Positions 54,661-64,000 of a stretch of DNA of 64,000 nt are shown here, in pieces. The notes beneath the pieces were generated by a model, which worked only from the letters and a program-made list of their open reading frames with translations, did not search any database and was not told where the DNA came from. Position numbers and translations under genes: made by a program. This stretch comes from Brachionus koreanus (lineage: Eukaryota; Rotifera; Eurotatoria; Ploima; Brachionidae), in NCBI GenBank assembly GCA_016987375.1, contig PJRA01000555.1:1085316-1149315 (forward strand). Reading direction: 5' to 3'. Position 1 is the stretch's first letter, and every line of letters starts with the position of its first letter.

Positions 54661-55376
54661 GACTGTGTATTAAAATAGCAATGATCAAAATAAGACAATC
54701 AAAATGAAAAAAATTAGACGAAAAAAAACATAAAAACAATATTTTATGCTTATAGTAAATTTGTCTAATTGACTTCAATTTTAATGCTTTGTTCAAAGGT
54801 TTTGTTTTCGTAAATTTACCGAGCCCAATAAATCGTTTTATTAAAATATTTTGCCGTATATCAAATTCCTTTAAACTCTTTTCATTAATGAAGATATCTA
54901 AATGATATCTAAAGATTGATTGAGAGAACTGTTTGTATAAGAAAGCTATAGTTTCTGGGTTCATTAATTTTGGTTTGCATCCAACACTATTTAGAGAGTA
55001 AAAACTCTTTTCAACTTTTTTCATCCTATTTTCCACGAAATCCTTTATTGATTTTTGATTTCCAATAGGTAGGCCAAGATAAATCAAACTTTGTACTTTT
55101 GGAATCGTAGAGCCATTTAATTTAAATTCTGTTTTAGAACTTGTACTTTTTTTTTCGAATCAGGTATCTAAAACAACCACCCTTTAATTTATCATTTAGT
55201 GGATTCACTTAGAAACGAACAAAATAAAATGAAAAACAATTTATTAAAATTAAGAACCGGGAATTTTAAAGTGTGTTAAAAGTGAAAAAAATCTATCATG
55301 AAAATTTTGGCAAGTTATGATCGAAATAAGAAATTGGAGACGATTAAAGAATTAAGTTTACTATAAACAAAAAAAT
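54661..55376 (-). mobile_element. LINE fragment flanked by the 7813-type repeat ends
   Basis: Minus strand, from about 55150: SKTEFKLNGSTIPKVQSLIY runs into LGLPIGNQKSIKDFVENRMK, KVEKSFYSLNSVGCKPK, FLYKQFSQSIFRYHLDIF and LIKRFIGLGKFT. This is the palm-thumb C-terminal region of a non-LTR reverse transcriptase, a different family from the 50416 copy. It sits between blocks shared with 7813-8201, so the whole is one mobile unit. Confidence 0.8.
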
Positions 55377-56064
55377 ATCTGAGAAATGAATTTTTTATTT
55401 TATTTAAAAATTTAGTTGTAGGAGTCAGATATTTCAGAATTTTGGAAAATCACCAGCGCCTTTTAAAAGTGTCCAAAAATGTTTTTTTTTTTTTTCATAT
55501 TTTTAATTAATAGAAAATCAATCATTTCTCTAAATGAATTTTTATTCAAGTAAAATTAAAAAAGAAAACATTTTTGTTCGATTTGTATTTGAAGTTTACA
55601 ATACCTAATGATATTTGCTGGTATTCTATTAGAGTCAATTAAGTTAAGAGCTAAGTCTTAGATCAATTTTTGTCGCTATTGTTTTAGAATGAGTCAAAAA
55701 ATTTTGCGTTTTTTATTAAATTTCTGAGCTCTATTTACAAATAGCTCGAATCAATTAGCATAAAATAAAGATTTATATAGATAAAGTTTTTCAAATAAAA
55801 AAAAACGTAATTCAGCTAAAAATTTGAAGATTTTTTTTAAAGTCTACATTTGGAACTTGAAATAAAAAGAAAACAGACAGATCTAAAACCGAAAAATAAA
55901 AATTGAATTATCAAATCCGTGCAAAATATTCAAAGAGAAAATTATAATTTTTTTTTTAATTAAATTTTTATTTTTTCAAAAAAATTAAATAAAGAAACAA
56001 AATATATAAAATATAAAATTAAAAAATAATTTAATTTCATATAAAAATCTAAAGTTCATTAAAA
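55377..56064. other. Intergenic
   Basis: Only a short LINE-like piece near 55860-55900 (AAAAGAAAACAGACAGATCT), similar to the start of the 36520 relic. Confidence 0.45.
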
Positions 56065-56544
56065 TTAATTATCATCATCACTATCACTATCACTGTCACT
56101 ATCACTATCATCCTCTTCTTCTTCTCCCTCTTCTTCTTCACCTTCTTCCTCTTCCTCTTCACCTTCTGCCTCTTCCTCTTCTTCTTCACCTTCTGCCTCT
56201 TCCTCTTCTTCTTCACCTTCTTCCTCTTCTTCTTCACCTTCTGCCTCTTCTTCTTCACCTTCTGCCTCTTCTTCTTCACCTTCTGCCTCTTCTTCTTCAC
56301 CTGCTTCAGCTTCTTCTTCCTCACCTTTTATAGTTTCCTCTATCAAAGTTGGCTCTTCCAAATTTGTGGAATTACTCGAATTAAACACTTGAGCTAATTC
56401 TTCCATAAATTGCACTTCGGTGTTGTTTGACAAAGTAGCATTAGAATTGTAAAGATCAGACTCAGCAAGCGCTCTAGGCTCCAAACATCCAACCATTAAG
56501 GTCAAAAATATAAAACTAATAATCGAAACTATATTGAGTTGCAT
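56065..56544 (-). CDS. Secreted Glu-rich acidic repeat protein
   Basis: Intronless, 159 residues. Signal peptide MQLNIVSIISFIFLTLMVG with likely cleavage near LEPRALA; then a Ser/Asn/Thr-rich segment with N-glycosylation sequons (NATL, NNTE, NSSN), then about 70 residues of GEEEEAE/GEEEEEE repeats and a final acidic SDSDSDSDSDDDN. The coding DNA of the repeat (56110-56320) is a TTCTTC/ACCTTCTGCC minisatellite, so copy number is probably unstable. No enzyme domain. An extracellular calcium-binding or matrix role is a guess from the charge. No homolog is recognised. The first ATG follows an AT-rich leader. Confidence 0.75.
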   Translation of the reverse strand: MQLNIVSIISFIFLTLMVGCLEPRALAESDLYNSNATLSNNTEVQFMEELAQVFNSSNSTNLEEPTLIEETIKGEEEEAEAGEEEEAEGEEEEAEGEEEEAEGEEEEEEGEEEEEEAEGEEEEEEAEGEEEEEEGEEEEGEEEEDDSDSDSDSDSDDDN

Positions 56545-57229
56545 TTTTTAAATTTTTCTATTTAAAAAAAATACTAAAATGAAATCGATATTTATAGTTG
56601 TAAGAATTTAAAAATGATGTATAAACTAATGTTCGTCGAATATCATGACAAGTGATATTTGAATTCAAGCCTAGCATTTTAAATTTTTACTAAAATTCAA
56701 TCTAAATGATTATTAAAATGACTCAAGACCCACAATATCAACACTTTATTTGTTTTCTAAAGTTTATTTTAAAAAAATATTAAATATTTAATAGGTAACA
56801 TTTAAATCGTCTCTATCTAAAAATGTTGAGCTTTTTAAAAAATTTTCACAATAAAATTAAAAAGTATCTGCTACAATCTTTAAAATGACAGTCCAAATTA
56901 GAACTTATTCTATTTTATCTCTTAGATCTTTGAAGATACTAATGTTATATTCAAGTTTTATAAAATTGATAAGTTTTTTCATATATCAAATTTTATAAAT
57001 TAAAAAAATATGCTTTTGATTTTTATCTAAGCATCTCATTATTAATTTAAATTCAAAGTTTAATTCCATGGTCTTGTAAATTGTGCTTGTTCATTATTAT
57101 TCAGCTTTATTAATTAATAAATTTGGATAACCAGACCTTAGTTTAAATGCATATTTTAAAGCTGGTTATTTAAGCTCTAAAAATATATCTAAAGCTTATT
57201 TCATTCTAAAGCTATGATCAAAATTTTGA
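56545..57229. other. Intergenic
   Basis: AT-rich, nothing recognised. Confidence 0.5.
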
Positions 57230-57491
57230 AAACACTCAAAAAATTTAGGAAAATTTAGTTTTTTTGGTAAAGTATAATTTTGAACAATTTTCTATTTGCC
57301 CTTTGTGCTCAAAAATTTTAAATGCGCAAATTTTCACTGCTTTGCAGTTTACATAGTCTTTTAACTTTTAAAACTTTCAAATTTCAATTAGAAAAAAAAA
57401 CAAATATAATAAACACTGAATTACGCATTAGAAATTTTTGAGCAAAAAGAACAAATTGAAAATTGTTCAAAAATTTTTACTAAGTGTGTTT
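57230..57491. mobile_element. Foldback element with about 90-bp imperfect inverted arms
   Basis: TTTTGAACAATTTTCTATTT and GTGCTCAAAAATTTTAAATG on the left match the complement of 57421-57485 (GCATTAGAAATTTTTGAGC; GAAAATTGTTCAAAAATTTT). The ends read AACACTCA and TAAGTGTGTT. I see no clear target-site duplication. Confidence 0.6.
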
Positions 57492-58195
57492 TCTTATCAT
57501 ATCTATTGAATGGTTCATCGTATCACAATAATAAATATAAATTATTAGTTCTTGTAAATTTTCAAAATTTTGCTATTTTTGTCACATTAGAAATAAAAAA
57601 AAGATTTCATAGCTGTCTGTTTAAGAATTTTTTAATTTAAAAAAAAAAATTGTCACCACTATTCTAACACCCGTTCTTATTACTAAATACAAAGTATTTT
57701 TGAACAAATAAATTTTTTTAAAAACATTCTAATTATTTAATTTAAAAACAATTAAATCAAATTATTTTATTCGCAAGGTTTTAATAGAAGCATTTAAAAA
57801 ATTAAGGGGAAACAATTTATTCATAAAATAACAACAAAAAAGCTAACACAAAAAAAGAAAATACACAAACAAAAAACATTTTTTATGTCAATCCAAGCTT
57901 ATTGAATTTGAAACAAAATATCTACTTGTTGAAACAACTGCGTCCAAGTAAAATCTGAAGTGTAATTTAATTGAGCAGAAAAATGTCTCCATATACATCA
58001 CTTGTTACAATTGATTATATTTTTAAGAATAATTATGCTCCGATTGATTCAATTGAATTTTGTTTTTTTTCTCATCAAGTACAGCTTGTCAAAAAAACAA
58101 AACTTTGATCAATATTCTAATCTTTTAAATGATTTAGTTAAAGTCGATTTTTCAAAATAAATTTTATTGAATACTTTTTTATTATCTTTATGTAA
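57492..58195. other. Intergenic
   Basis: AT-rich, nothing recognised. Confidence 0.5.
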
Positions 58196-59060
58196 TTGTA
58201 TAATAAGCTGAGGAAATCAACTTTTAATCCTAGAAGTATACAGTGGAGTCTTACTACAAGACTTGAAGACCTGAGCTTAGCTGATGATCTTGTGTTGATA
58301 GCATATACAGAAGATTTTGATCCCTGGTGGGAAGGTGAGCTTAATTTAGTAAAATGTCAGCGTGATTTTCTTTATACTATTGCAACTTCTACTCGAAAAA
58401 AATCAGATTGGATCAATTATCAAGAATATAGACAAAAACTAAATTCTCTATTTCGTAAAAAAAAGATTAAATTGATTTTTTGAACAAAAACACATGAATG
58501 ATTTTAAAAACACCCAACTTTTTTATCGATTTTATCATCCTTCGATTAAAATGAAATCAGACAAATCAAATTCAATAGTACCAGAATGTATAAATAATGG
58601 TCAAATTGAGACATCTGAGGTAAGTGAAATGCCTAATTTATTTAATTCATTCTTTACTTCACTTTCAACTGGCTCAATATCCCCCAGAGATGAATCTAAT
58701 GACTTTATTAATACTCAATTTAGAAAATTAAAAAGAAACAATGAGCTGGTGCCTGGTATTTTTAGCTTTACAGAATTTAGTCTAGATGACATTAAAGAAT
58801 GCATTAAAAATTTAACAGTCTCTAGTTCACCAGGAGTATCAGGTACCCCAATACAATTATTAAAAGGATTGAGTGAAAAACTCTCTCCTTTCCTTCTTGA
58901 AATCTTCAATAACTGCTTGAATTCTGGACAGATTCTAGAAGAATGGAAAACCTCACTCGTTACACCCTTGTTTAAAAATAAAGGCAAAATAAATGATATT
59001 AATAACTGTAGGGGTATTAGTGTTCTGTCAAATATAAATTCTGTTGATCGTTTTGATAAT
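58196..59060 (+). mobile_element. Chimeric LINE fragments
   Basis: First piece (58196 to about 58310): IQWSLTTRLEDLSLADDLVL, the catalytic ADD motif of one LINE type. It is followed without a break by the linker between endonuclease and reverse transcriptase of a jockey-like LINE: DFDPWWEGELNLVKCQRDFL, then, after a stop and frameshift, LDDIKECIKNLTVSSSPGVS, LLEIFNNCLNSGQILEEWK, VTPLFKNKGKINDINNCRG and ISVLSNI (RT motif 1). The order is wrong for one element, so two are joined. Confidence 0.8.
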
Positions 59061-60127
59061 AAGATATTGAAGAAACAAAAAAAAATTTTTCTAAAAATTT
59101 TCTTTTAATTTTGAAAAAACACCAAATTTTGGTGGTTTGGTGGCGGCCACTGGTTTCAAAATTAAAAAAAAAGCTAAAGTCGTACAATTGTATGGTGAAA
59201 GCAATGCTTATAAATGGTGGTGATTGTTAGGAGATGTCTGATACTGACAAAAAAAGTGTAAATACATTCCACGAAGAGCAGCAATGAGTGGAAGGAGAAC
59301 AATCATGAAATGGGAATGATATGGGTTAAAGAATGATGCTCTACAAGGAGCGGATAAAGAGAAAAAAAATTTAATTTTTTTTTTTTTTCAATTTTCCGAT
59401 GAGGCTCAATTTAAATTTAAATAAATAAAAACAGATTATTAAAAGGATTAATATGAAAGAGTTGTTTGTTCAAGTCCGCAGTCTTAGAACTTGCTTAAAA
59501 GCAGATAGACTTTGTAAGCTTAAAGTTGAGACATTTCTCTTTGTGTGAGAGATTTAGTGACGCTGTTTATGATGAACGTCCCACGAGGCCTAAGCTGCCC
59601 AAGTTTTAACTCTGAGCCCGGACTAGAAAAGAGAAGCGAGACAAAAACATAAAATATGAGCTATTTCTAAAAGGCAACAAAAATCGGCGTCTTAAAACAC
59701 TAATTGCCATTTCCTAAACACAGCAAAATTCTATCTTTAAAAATGTATACATGTGTAGTCATAGAAATAAAGTTTGAAATAAAAAAAAAATCCTTGACAA
59801 GCTCATTTAAACATCATTTACTCTTAAGCTAATATTAATCGCGTAGTTTATTTTAACATTTAATTAAAGGAGTTAAGCAAATGAAAACATAAAAACAACA
59901 AGTTTTTATGTCGTTCAATTCAATTTAATATAAAAAACCTTTGAAGCTAGCTGAAAAAAAAAATAAATTTAAAAAAAAAAAATAAAATTTTTACGTAATA
60001 GAATTTGTTAAATCGGACCGCTAGTTTTATTTTCTCAGCAATTATTTGTGAATTAAATAATAAATGTTCATCCGTAATAAATAAATTTGCTAAAAGCTAA
60101 TTTTTTTTCTTTTTAATTATAATAAAA
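59061..60127. other. Intergenic, unassigned moderately GC-rich stretches
   Basis: 59120-59360 and 59455-59640 are less AT-rich than the surroundings and may be decayed repeats or a 5' leader of the next gene. I find no open frame or family match. Confidence 0.4.
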
Positions 60128-61843
60128 ATGAATATGCCCAAGTCGATACTGAAAAAAAGCGCTTATAAACCGGTCAGAAAGCGCCTATTCTCCAAACTAA
60201 ACACTCTCATGCACACAAACGGATTTGACGAACTAGTTGAAGAGCAAATAATGACGTTTATACCGCGACCATATCAGCTGGTGCCATGGCGCGGTGTTGA
60301 CGCCAGAAAATTGGACATTAGCGACAATATAATGATAGATATTGGCGCAGAGACCACCCATCTTCCAGCAGTATGCGAGTTCTTAGTAGTTAAAAACGGA
60401 GCTGCCAAAGAAAATTGTGAAATTGTTCCTCAAGTTATTGTCCGAGATGCCGGTCTACAAGTTAACACAAACAAAAACACCAAATCAATTGATTTTTACT
60501 CTTCACAAAGACGCGAGAATTCCAAGCAAAGTGTTTATAGCAAAACAGCAGACAAAAGTGACCAGTGGATGCAAACAGAACCCGAGGAGAACCAAATAAA
60601 ATTGACAGCCAAACCAACTGAAGACAAGTGTGTGGCCACAGACGACATTCTTGACTCCCTGCCCGAGCTAAGAGACTTCTCCATCAAGGACCTTATGTCA
60701 ACCAGCTGTCAAGATTTTCCAAGAGCAGAGTCTTGTTTTGCTAATTATTTAAAAAAGGACAAACGATACAGAGATTCAGCAGATAGCCAGGTGAAAAAAG
60801 TGGAGGAAAAGTGTTCGCTGACAGAGACCAAACGACTTGTTCACATAACAAATTTTTTCGATTATGCATCAGGCCAAAACTATGAGGAATATGAAGTGAA
60901 CGATTTTCTCTGCGACACAGAAGACTTGGCACGCTATTTCAACTTTGATAGCTACACATTTGGTGATTTGTTGTCTGGAAAAATTCGCGTCCATGTCAAG
61001 CCAAAAGACAGCGATTCATTCAAGCTGATTGATATTAAAATCAAGGGACCTGGCAGCAATACCAGCGAAGTAGGCACACTCACTGACGAGTTGTTGGTTA
61101 AAAAAAATTCCAGCTTGAACAAAATAACCCAAACAGATAGAAAAATTGAGGAAAAAAAATACACTCCCAAGTTTGAGATCAAGTGTCTACCAGGACCTGT
61201 TAAACCAAGTCGGAAAACAGCCGGCTTTGAGGACTTGATTAATTCAATGAATAAGAAAATTCAGGCTGTAAATCAAATAGCTAGCAATAATCAATATGAA
61301 AATTTAAAAAATAATAGAAGACTTAGTCAAATAAGCGAGTCATCTCAGTATAACTATTCAGATGTATGGTCACAAAATTCAACTCATAACGAAAAGCTGG
61401 AGAATCACATTGAAAAGTATTACAACACTTCGACACTTAAGTATCCGCTCATATCTAAAGCAATAGAGAAAAAAGCCAAGCGTTCTAGTTTTAGCAATTC
61501 ATGCAGATCGGAGAGCTTTTGCAGTCTAAGAAACGACTCTCCGGCTGTAGATTATTTAAGTGACTACAAGTCATGTCCCATATGCAATCGAAGGCGCAAA
61601 AATTCTGATAAAACAAGACAAAAGTGTTCAACTCCATTCTCAAGCTTTGACAATTTGGTCAAAAAATCAACTGACCTAATAAACCAAAAAAATTATGCCC
61701 ACGAATATTTGGTCGATAACAGTTTCATACTTGATTGTGAAAGTGAACTTTTTGATACTAGTAGATATTTGAGAGCTAATCATGATAAAATGCTGTGTAT
61801 GTATGTTGAAGACGATGCCAATTCTTCCATATCAAAAAATTAA
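60128..61843 (+). CDS. Unrecognised 571-residue protein with candidate LC8-binding motifs
   Basis: Intronless and open throughout, with codon usage like the neighbouring genes. Basic N-terminus (PKSILKKSAYKPVRKRLF). The first part seems ordered (FIPRPYQLVPWRGVDARKLD; MIDIGAETTHLP) and so does the middle (RLVHITNFFDYASGQNYEEY; RYFNFDSYTFGDLLSGKIRV). The rest is polar and low in hydrophobics. Two TQT-like motifs, DQWMQTEP (145-152) and KITQTDRK (332-339), resemble dynein light chain LC8 binding sites. A CPIC pair near residue 515 has no partner cysteines in zinc-finger spacing. No family recognised; a cytoskeletal or centrosomal scaffold is only a suggestion from the motifs. Two ATGs, at 60128 and 60134, are possible starts. 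Confidence 0.78.
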   Translation: MNMPKSILKKSAYKPVRKRLFSKLNTLMHTNGFDELVEEQIMTFIPRPYQLVPWRGVDARKLDISDNIMIDIGAETTHLPAVCEFLVVKNGAAKENCEIVPQVIVRDAGLQVNTNKNTKSIDFYSSQRRENSKQSVYSKTADKSDQWMQTEPEENQIKLTAKPTEDKCVATDDILDSLPELRDFSIKDLMSTSCQDFPRAESCFANYLKKDKRYRDSADSQVKKVEEKCSLTETKRLVHITNFFDYASGQNYEEYEVNDFLCDTEDLARYFNFDSYTFGDLLSGKIRVHVKPKDSDSFKLIDIKIKGPGSNTSEVGTLTDELLVKKNSSLNKITQTDRKIEEKKYTPKFEIKCLPGPVKPSRKTAGFEDLINSMNKKIQAVNQIASNNQYENLKNNRRLSQISESSQYNYSDVWSQNSTHNEKLENHIEKYYNTSTLKYPLISKAIEKKAKRSSFSNSCRSESFCSLRNDSPAVDYLSDYKSCPICNRRRKNSDKTRQKCSTPFSSFDNLVKKSTDLINQKNYAHEYLVDNSFILDCESELFDTSRYLRANHDKMLCMYVEDDANSSISKN

Positions 61844-62424
61844 TTGTAAATTATAATCATTTAGAATTTTAAAAAAGATATTTAAATATTTGTTTATTTA
61901 TTCTTTTTTTTTTTGAATTATAATTATTCATACCTGCTATTAGATTTTGTATTGTTAATTTTAAATTGAAAAAAATTGTTAAATAAAACTAATTGAATTT
62001 AGACTAATTAGGTCTTAGTTAAAGCTAAACTTCAGCTTTGCATTAAAAAGCTTCATTGTAAATGAGTGAATTTAAAGGAAGGAAGATCTTAGAGAGTCAT
62101 TAATTCTCTTTGTAGAAAGACATCAACAACTGAATGAGAGACATTGTATCCAAAATGTGATCAATCAACATTTATTGAAGTTGAAAATCAAACTAAAGTT
62201 GTGTCATAAAAAGAGGCCAAAATCCAAAGATTCAAATGTTCAAACAAATCAACAAAAAACTATTTTTTTTTCACCAAATCTTAAAAAAAATATGAATGAC
62301 GTACCATTTTCAAGATAAAAAAAAAGGTAATTAAAATAATTAATTTATTTAAATAAAAAATTATGAAAAATTTAAATAAATATTTTTACAATCTGAAAAA
62401 AAAATATTTTTTATTTCTTTTAAT
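61844..62424. other. Convergent intergenic region
   Basis: 3' ends of the 571- and 97-residue genes face each other. AT-rich; nothing else recognised. Confidence 0.5.
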
Positions 62425-62718
62425 TTATTGATAAGGAGGAAATAATCTAAAAGGCTTTTGGGGTACTTGGCACACGCGGAATTCACAATTTTGCACATGT
62501 TCATAATAATTGTTTAGTTTATCAACATGAGTTTTTAGTCTGATTTTTTTTGGCACTTCTATATGCTTCGAATAACTAAATACATATTTGTCTATAATCC
62601 ATTTTTTAGCTGTTTTGAGATCATTGTTGTTATTGTCCATAGCCAATTCGTTGCGCTTAATCCACTTCGGATAAACTATGCCTCTATTACTGACAAACAT
62701 TTCACATAATCTTCGCAT
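62425..62718 (-). CDS. Unrecognised 97-residue protein
   Basis: Starts MRRLCEMFVSNRGIVYPKWI and ends CQVPQKPFRLFPPYQ. It is basic, has an N-terminus that could be a short mitochondrial or ribosomal-type leader, and several aromatic and proline positions of the kind that are conserved in small structural proteins. The sequence reads as real protein, with none of the Phe/Leu/Asn bias of chance AT-rich frames. A small mitochondrial ribosomal or respiratory subunit is possible, but I do not recognise one. No intron is needed. Confidence 0.6.
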   Translation of the reverse strand: MRRLCEMFVSNRGIVYPKWIKRNELAMDNNNNDLKTAKKWIIDKYVFSYSKHIEVPKKIRLKTHVDKLNNYYEHVQNCEFRVCQVPQKPFRLFPPYQ

Positions 62719-62849
62719 TGCCTTTGATATTTGATAAATTTTTAAGTAATTGATTTACAAAATTATTTAATTAATTTAATTAATTTGAAAAGCGTTTGAG
62801 GGCTCTAATTTTCAAGTTTTTTAAAATTGATATTTCACACTATATTTAG

Positions 62850-63245
62850 TTCAGTGGATAAATTTTTTTCTCGACTCGAGAAAATTCAGAGTTTGTGTTA
62901 ATAGTAATTTAAGTGATGAATATCTAATTGTCTCCCAAGGGTCAATAATTAGTCCTCTACTGTTCTTTACTTTAGACTTTTGAAAAAGGATTGTAATTTT
63001 TAAAAACGCATTTATTTAATTGTATGTTGTTATTTTATCTGTAACTAAATTTTATCCGTAACTTTAATTTTAATTTTAATTTCCCTACATTTTAAACTAT
63101 TTTATTTTATTTTAATTACACTTCTATTTATTTTTTTTTTTATCTTATTTAACTTTATCTTTATTTTTATTCATTTTCTTTTTCTTTTTTTTTTCTTTTT
63201 TTTTTAATCTGAAGGAGCTATAGCTCGGTACAGAAATTACAAATA
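62850..63245 (+). mobile_element. Internally deleted LINE relic with intact 3' tail
   Basis: SDEYLIVSQGSIISPLLF at about 62910-62970 is the QGS.ISPLLF motif of the 50416-type LINE. After a gap of low-complexity T-rich DNA, the end GGAGCTATAGCTCGGTACAG, an AATTACAAATAAATAAATAA tail, matches the 6507 copy. Confidence 0.65.
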
Positions 63246-63379
63246 AATAAATAAAAAAATTAATTGCGCATTTGAAAAAACTGAACAGTTTGAATTGTCT
63301 ATGTCTAATAAAAAAAACAAATGAATCCAAATTTTTATTAACTTTGATTTAAGAGAATAAAGAATTTGACCGACAAAAA

Positions 63380-63418
63380 TAAACTGCCTCCAAATTACAA
63401 TCCTATGCCATTCTATTA
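63380..63418. repeat. Short dispersed repeat (partner at 20680)
   Basis: AAACTGCCTCCAAATTACAA then TCCTATGCCATTCTATTAG; see 20680. Confidence 0.45.
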
Positions 63419-63570
63419 GTTTTTCAACTCCACTGTGTACTTAAAAAATACTTAAAATATGTATGCTGTAATTCTCTTTTTTCAATGTAAAAAATTTTAT
63501 TTTTTAATTTTCTTTTATTCTGCATTTTGTAGCTAAAAAATAAATAAAATGGCGCTGAATCTTTTTTTTT

Positions 63571-63815
63571 GACACTATTCTAGTGGATAATAGGGATCCT
63601 CTTTTCAAGTACCTTTTTTGAGCAACAGCTCCGATTTGACACAGAGGCTACTGCATCGAGTTGATCATCTACACTGAAAATTTTACCCAGTCGAAACCGG
63701 TCCCCCATTTTTTGATGAAAGGGGTTTAAAGCATGCGCCCCTTATTGCAGATTTTTCCTCCCTCAGTGGGTTTTGAACCCTCCATCCTCGCTTGCATGAC
63801 TAACACTAAATCTTT
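63571..63815 (-). mobile_element. tRNA-derived SINE, copy C (long form)
   Basis: Reverse complement carries GTTAGTCATGCAAGCGAGGA and B-box GGGTTCAAAACCC (63768-63780), then GGGGCGCATG, a segment of about 115 bp absent from copy B, and TTGCTCAAAAAAGGTACTTG, ending TATTATCCACTAGAATAGTG. The 5' tRNA part is truncated before the A box. Confidence 0.78.
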
Positions 63816-64000
63816 ACTGAACAAAAAAATAAATTCAGGTAAAACTTTTGATTATTTGCAAGATTGTGAGCCTTTGAAAAAATTCCAGGACTCTGTATTA
63901 ATATAACAGACTAAAAATTGGATTAATCAATTTAATAATCTGGTACTTATTCTAAGTATCAAATAAAGTGTATCAAATATAGAAAGATTCGCCAACATTT

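Noticed and set aside
56049..56324. Lys-rich 91-codon frame opposite-phase in the Glu-rich gene
   Set aside because: Alternative frame of the minisatellite (KKKRQKVK repeats); lacks the signal peptide and unique segments of the other frame.
1..64000. CRISPR array, operon or prokaryotic regulatory features
   Set aside because: The window is eukaryotic with spliced genes; no regularly spaced repeats are present.

Overview
The window is nuclear DNA of an invertebrate animal. Coding sequence is split by spliceosomal introns (GT..AG, poly-T tracts before the acceptor), the DNA outside exons is extremely AT-rich, and the proteins are bilaterian (receptor guanylate cyclase, MICAL, SAM-containing diacylglycerol kinase, BTBD9, tyrosylprotein sulfotransferase-like). 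A compact AT-rich genome with roughly 50-nt introns and many non-LTR retroelement fragments would suit a monogonont rotifer such as Brachionus. That placement is inference; no marker gene here proves it.

Layout, left to right. 746-1928 (+): C16orf89-like secreted protein, 3 exons. 2889-7445 (+): TEX10/IPI1-like ribosome-biogenesis protein, 10 exons. 7446-9839: repeat-rich intergenic DNA with LINE relics. 9840-11813 (+): intronless BTBD9. 12317-12822 (-): broken zinc-finger/AT-hook ORF, probably a transposase relic. 13095-13665: LINE relics and an assembly gap. 15177-15884 (-): EF-hand protein with a lysine tail. 16822-28378 (+): type II diacylglycerol kinase, 12 exons. 29452-36275 (+): natriuretic-peptide-receptor-type guanylate cyclase, 7 exons. 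36520-37260: LINE relic. 37648-38580 (+): type II membrane sulfotransferase of the TPST family. 38581-43125: intergenic, with an 805-bp hAT-like element. 43126-54243 (+): MICAL, 4 exons, with 3.4-kb and 3.7-kb introns full of transposon debris. 54661-55376: LINE/repeat. 56065-56544 (-): secreted Glu-rich protein encoded by a minisatellite. 58196-59060 (+): chimeric LINE fragments. 60128-61843 (+): unrecognised 571-aa protein. 62425-62718 (-): unrecognised 97-aa protein. The right end holds another LINE relic and a tRNA-derived SINE.

The genes do not form an operon or pathway; they are neighbours with separate roles (ribosome assembly, lipid and cGMP signalling, actin redox control, sulfation). 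For the five multi-exon genes I rebuilt the exon chains by hand. Every junction keeps the reading frame and the joined proteins match their families.

The clearest large-scale pattern is bimodal intron length. Most introns are 41-91 nt (one is 191 nt), and all eight introns above 1 kb contain recognisable mobile-element sequence. No clearly new biological system is present. The best leads are a possible alternative membrane-anchored end of MICAL, several non-autonomous DNA transposon families with intact target-site duplications, LINE 3' ends with a hairpin before an A/T tail, a TPST-like enzyme lacking the key arginine, and a KRBA2-like integrase tail inside inverted repeats.
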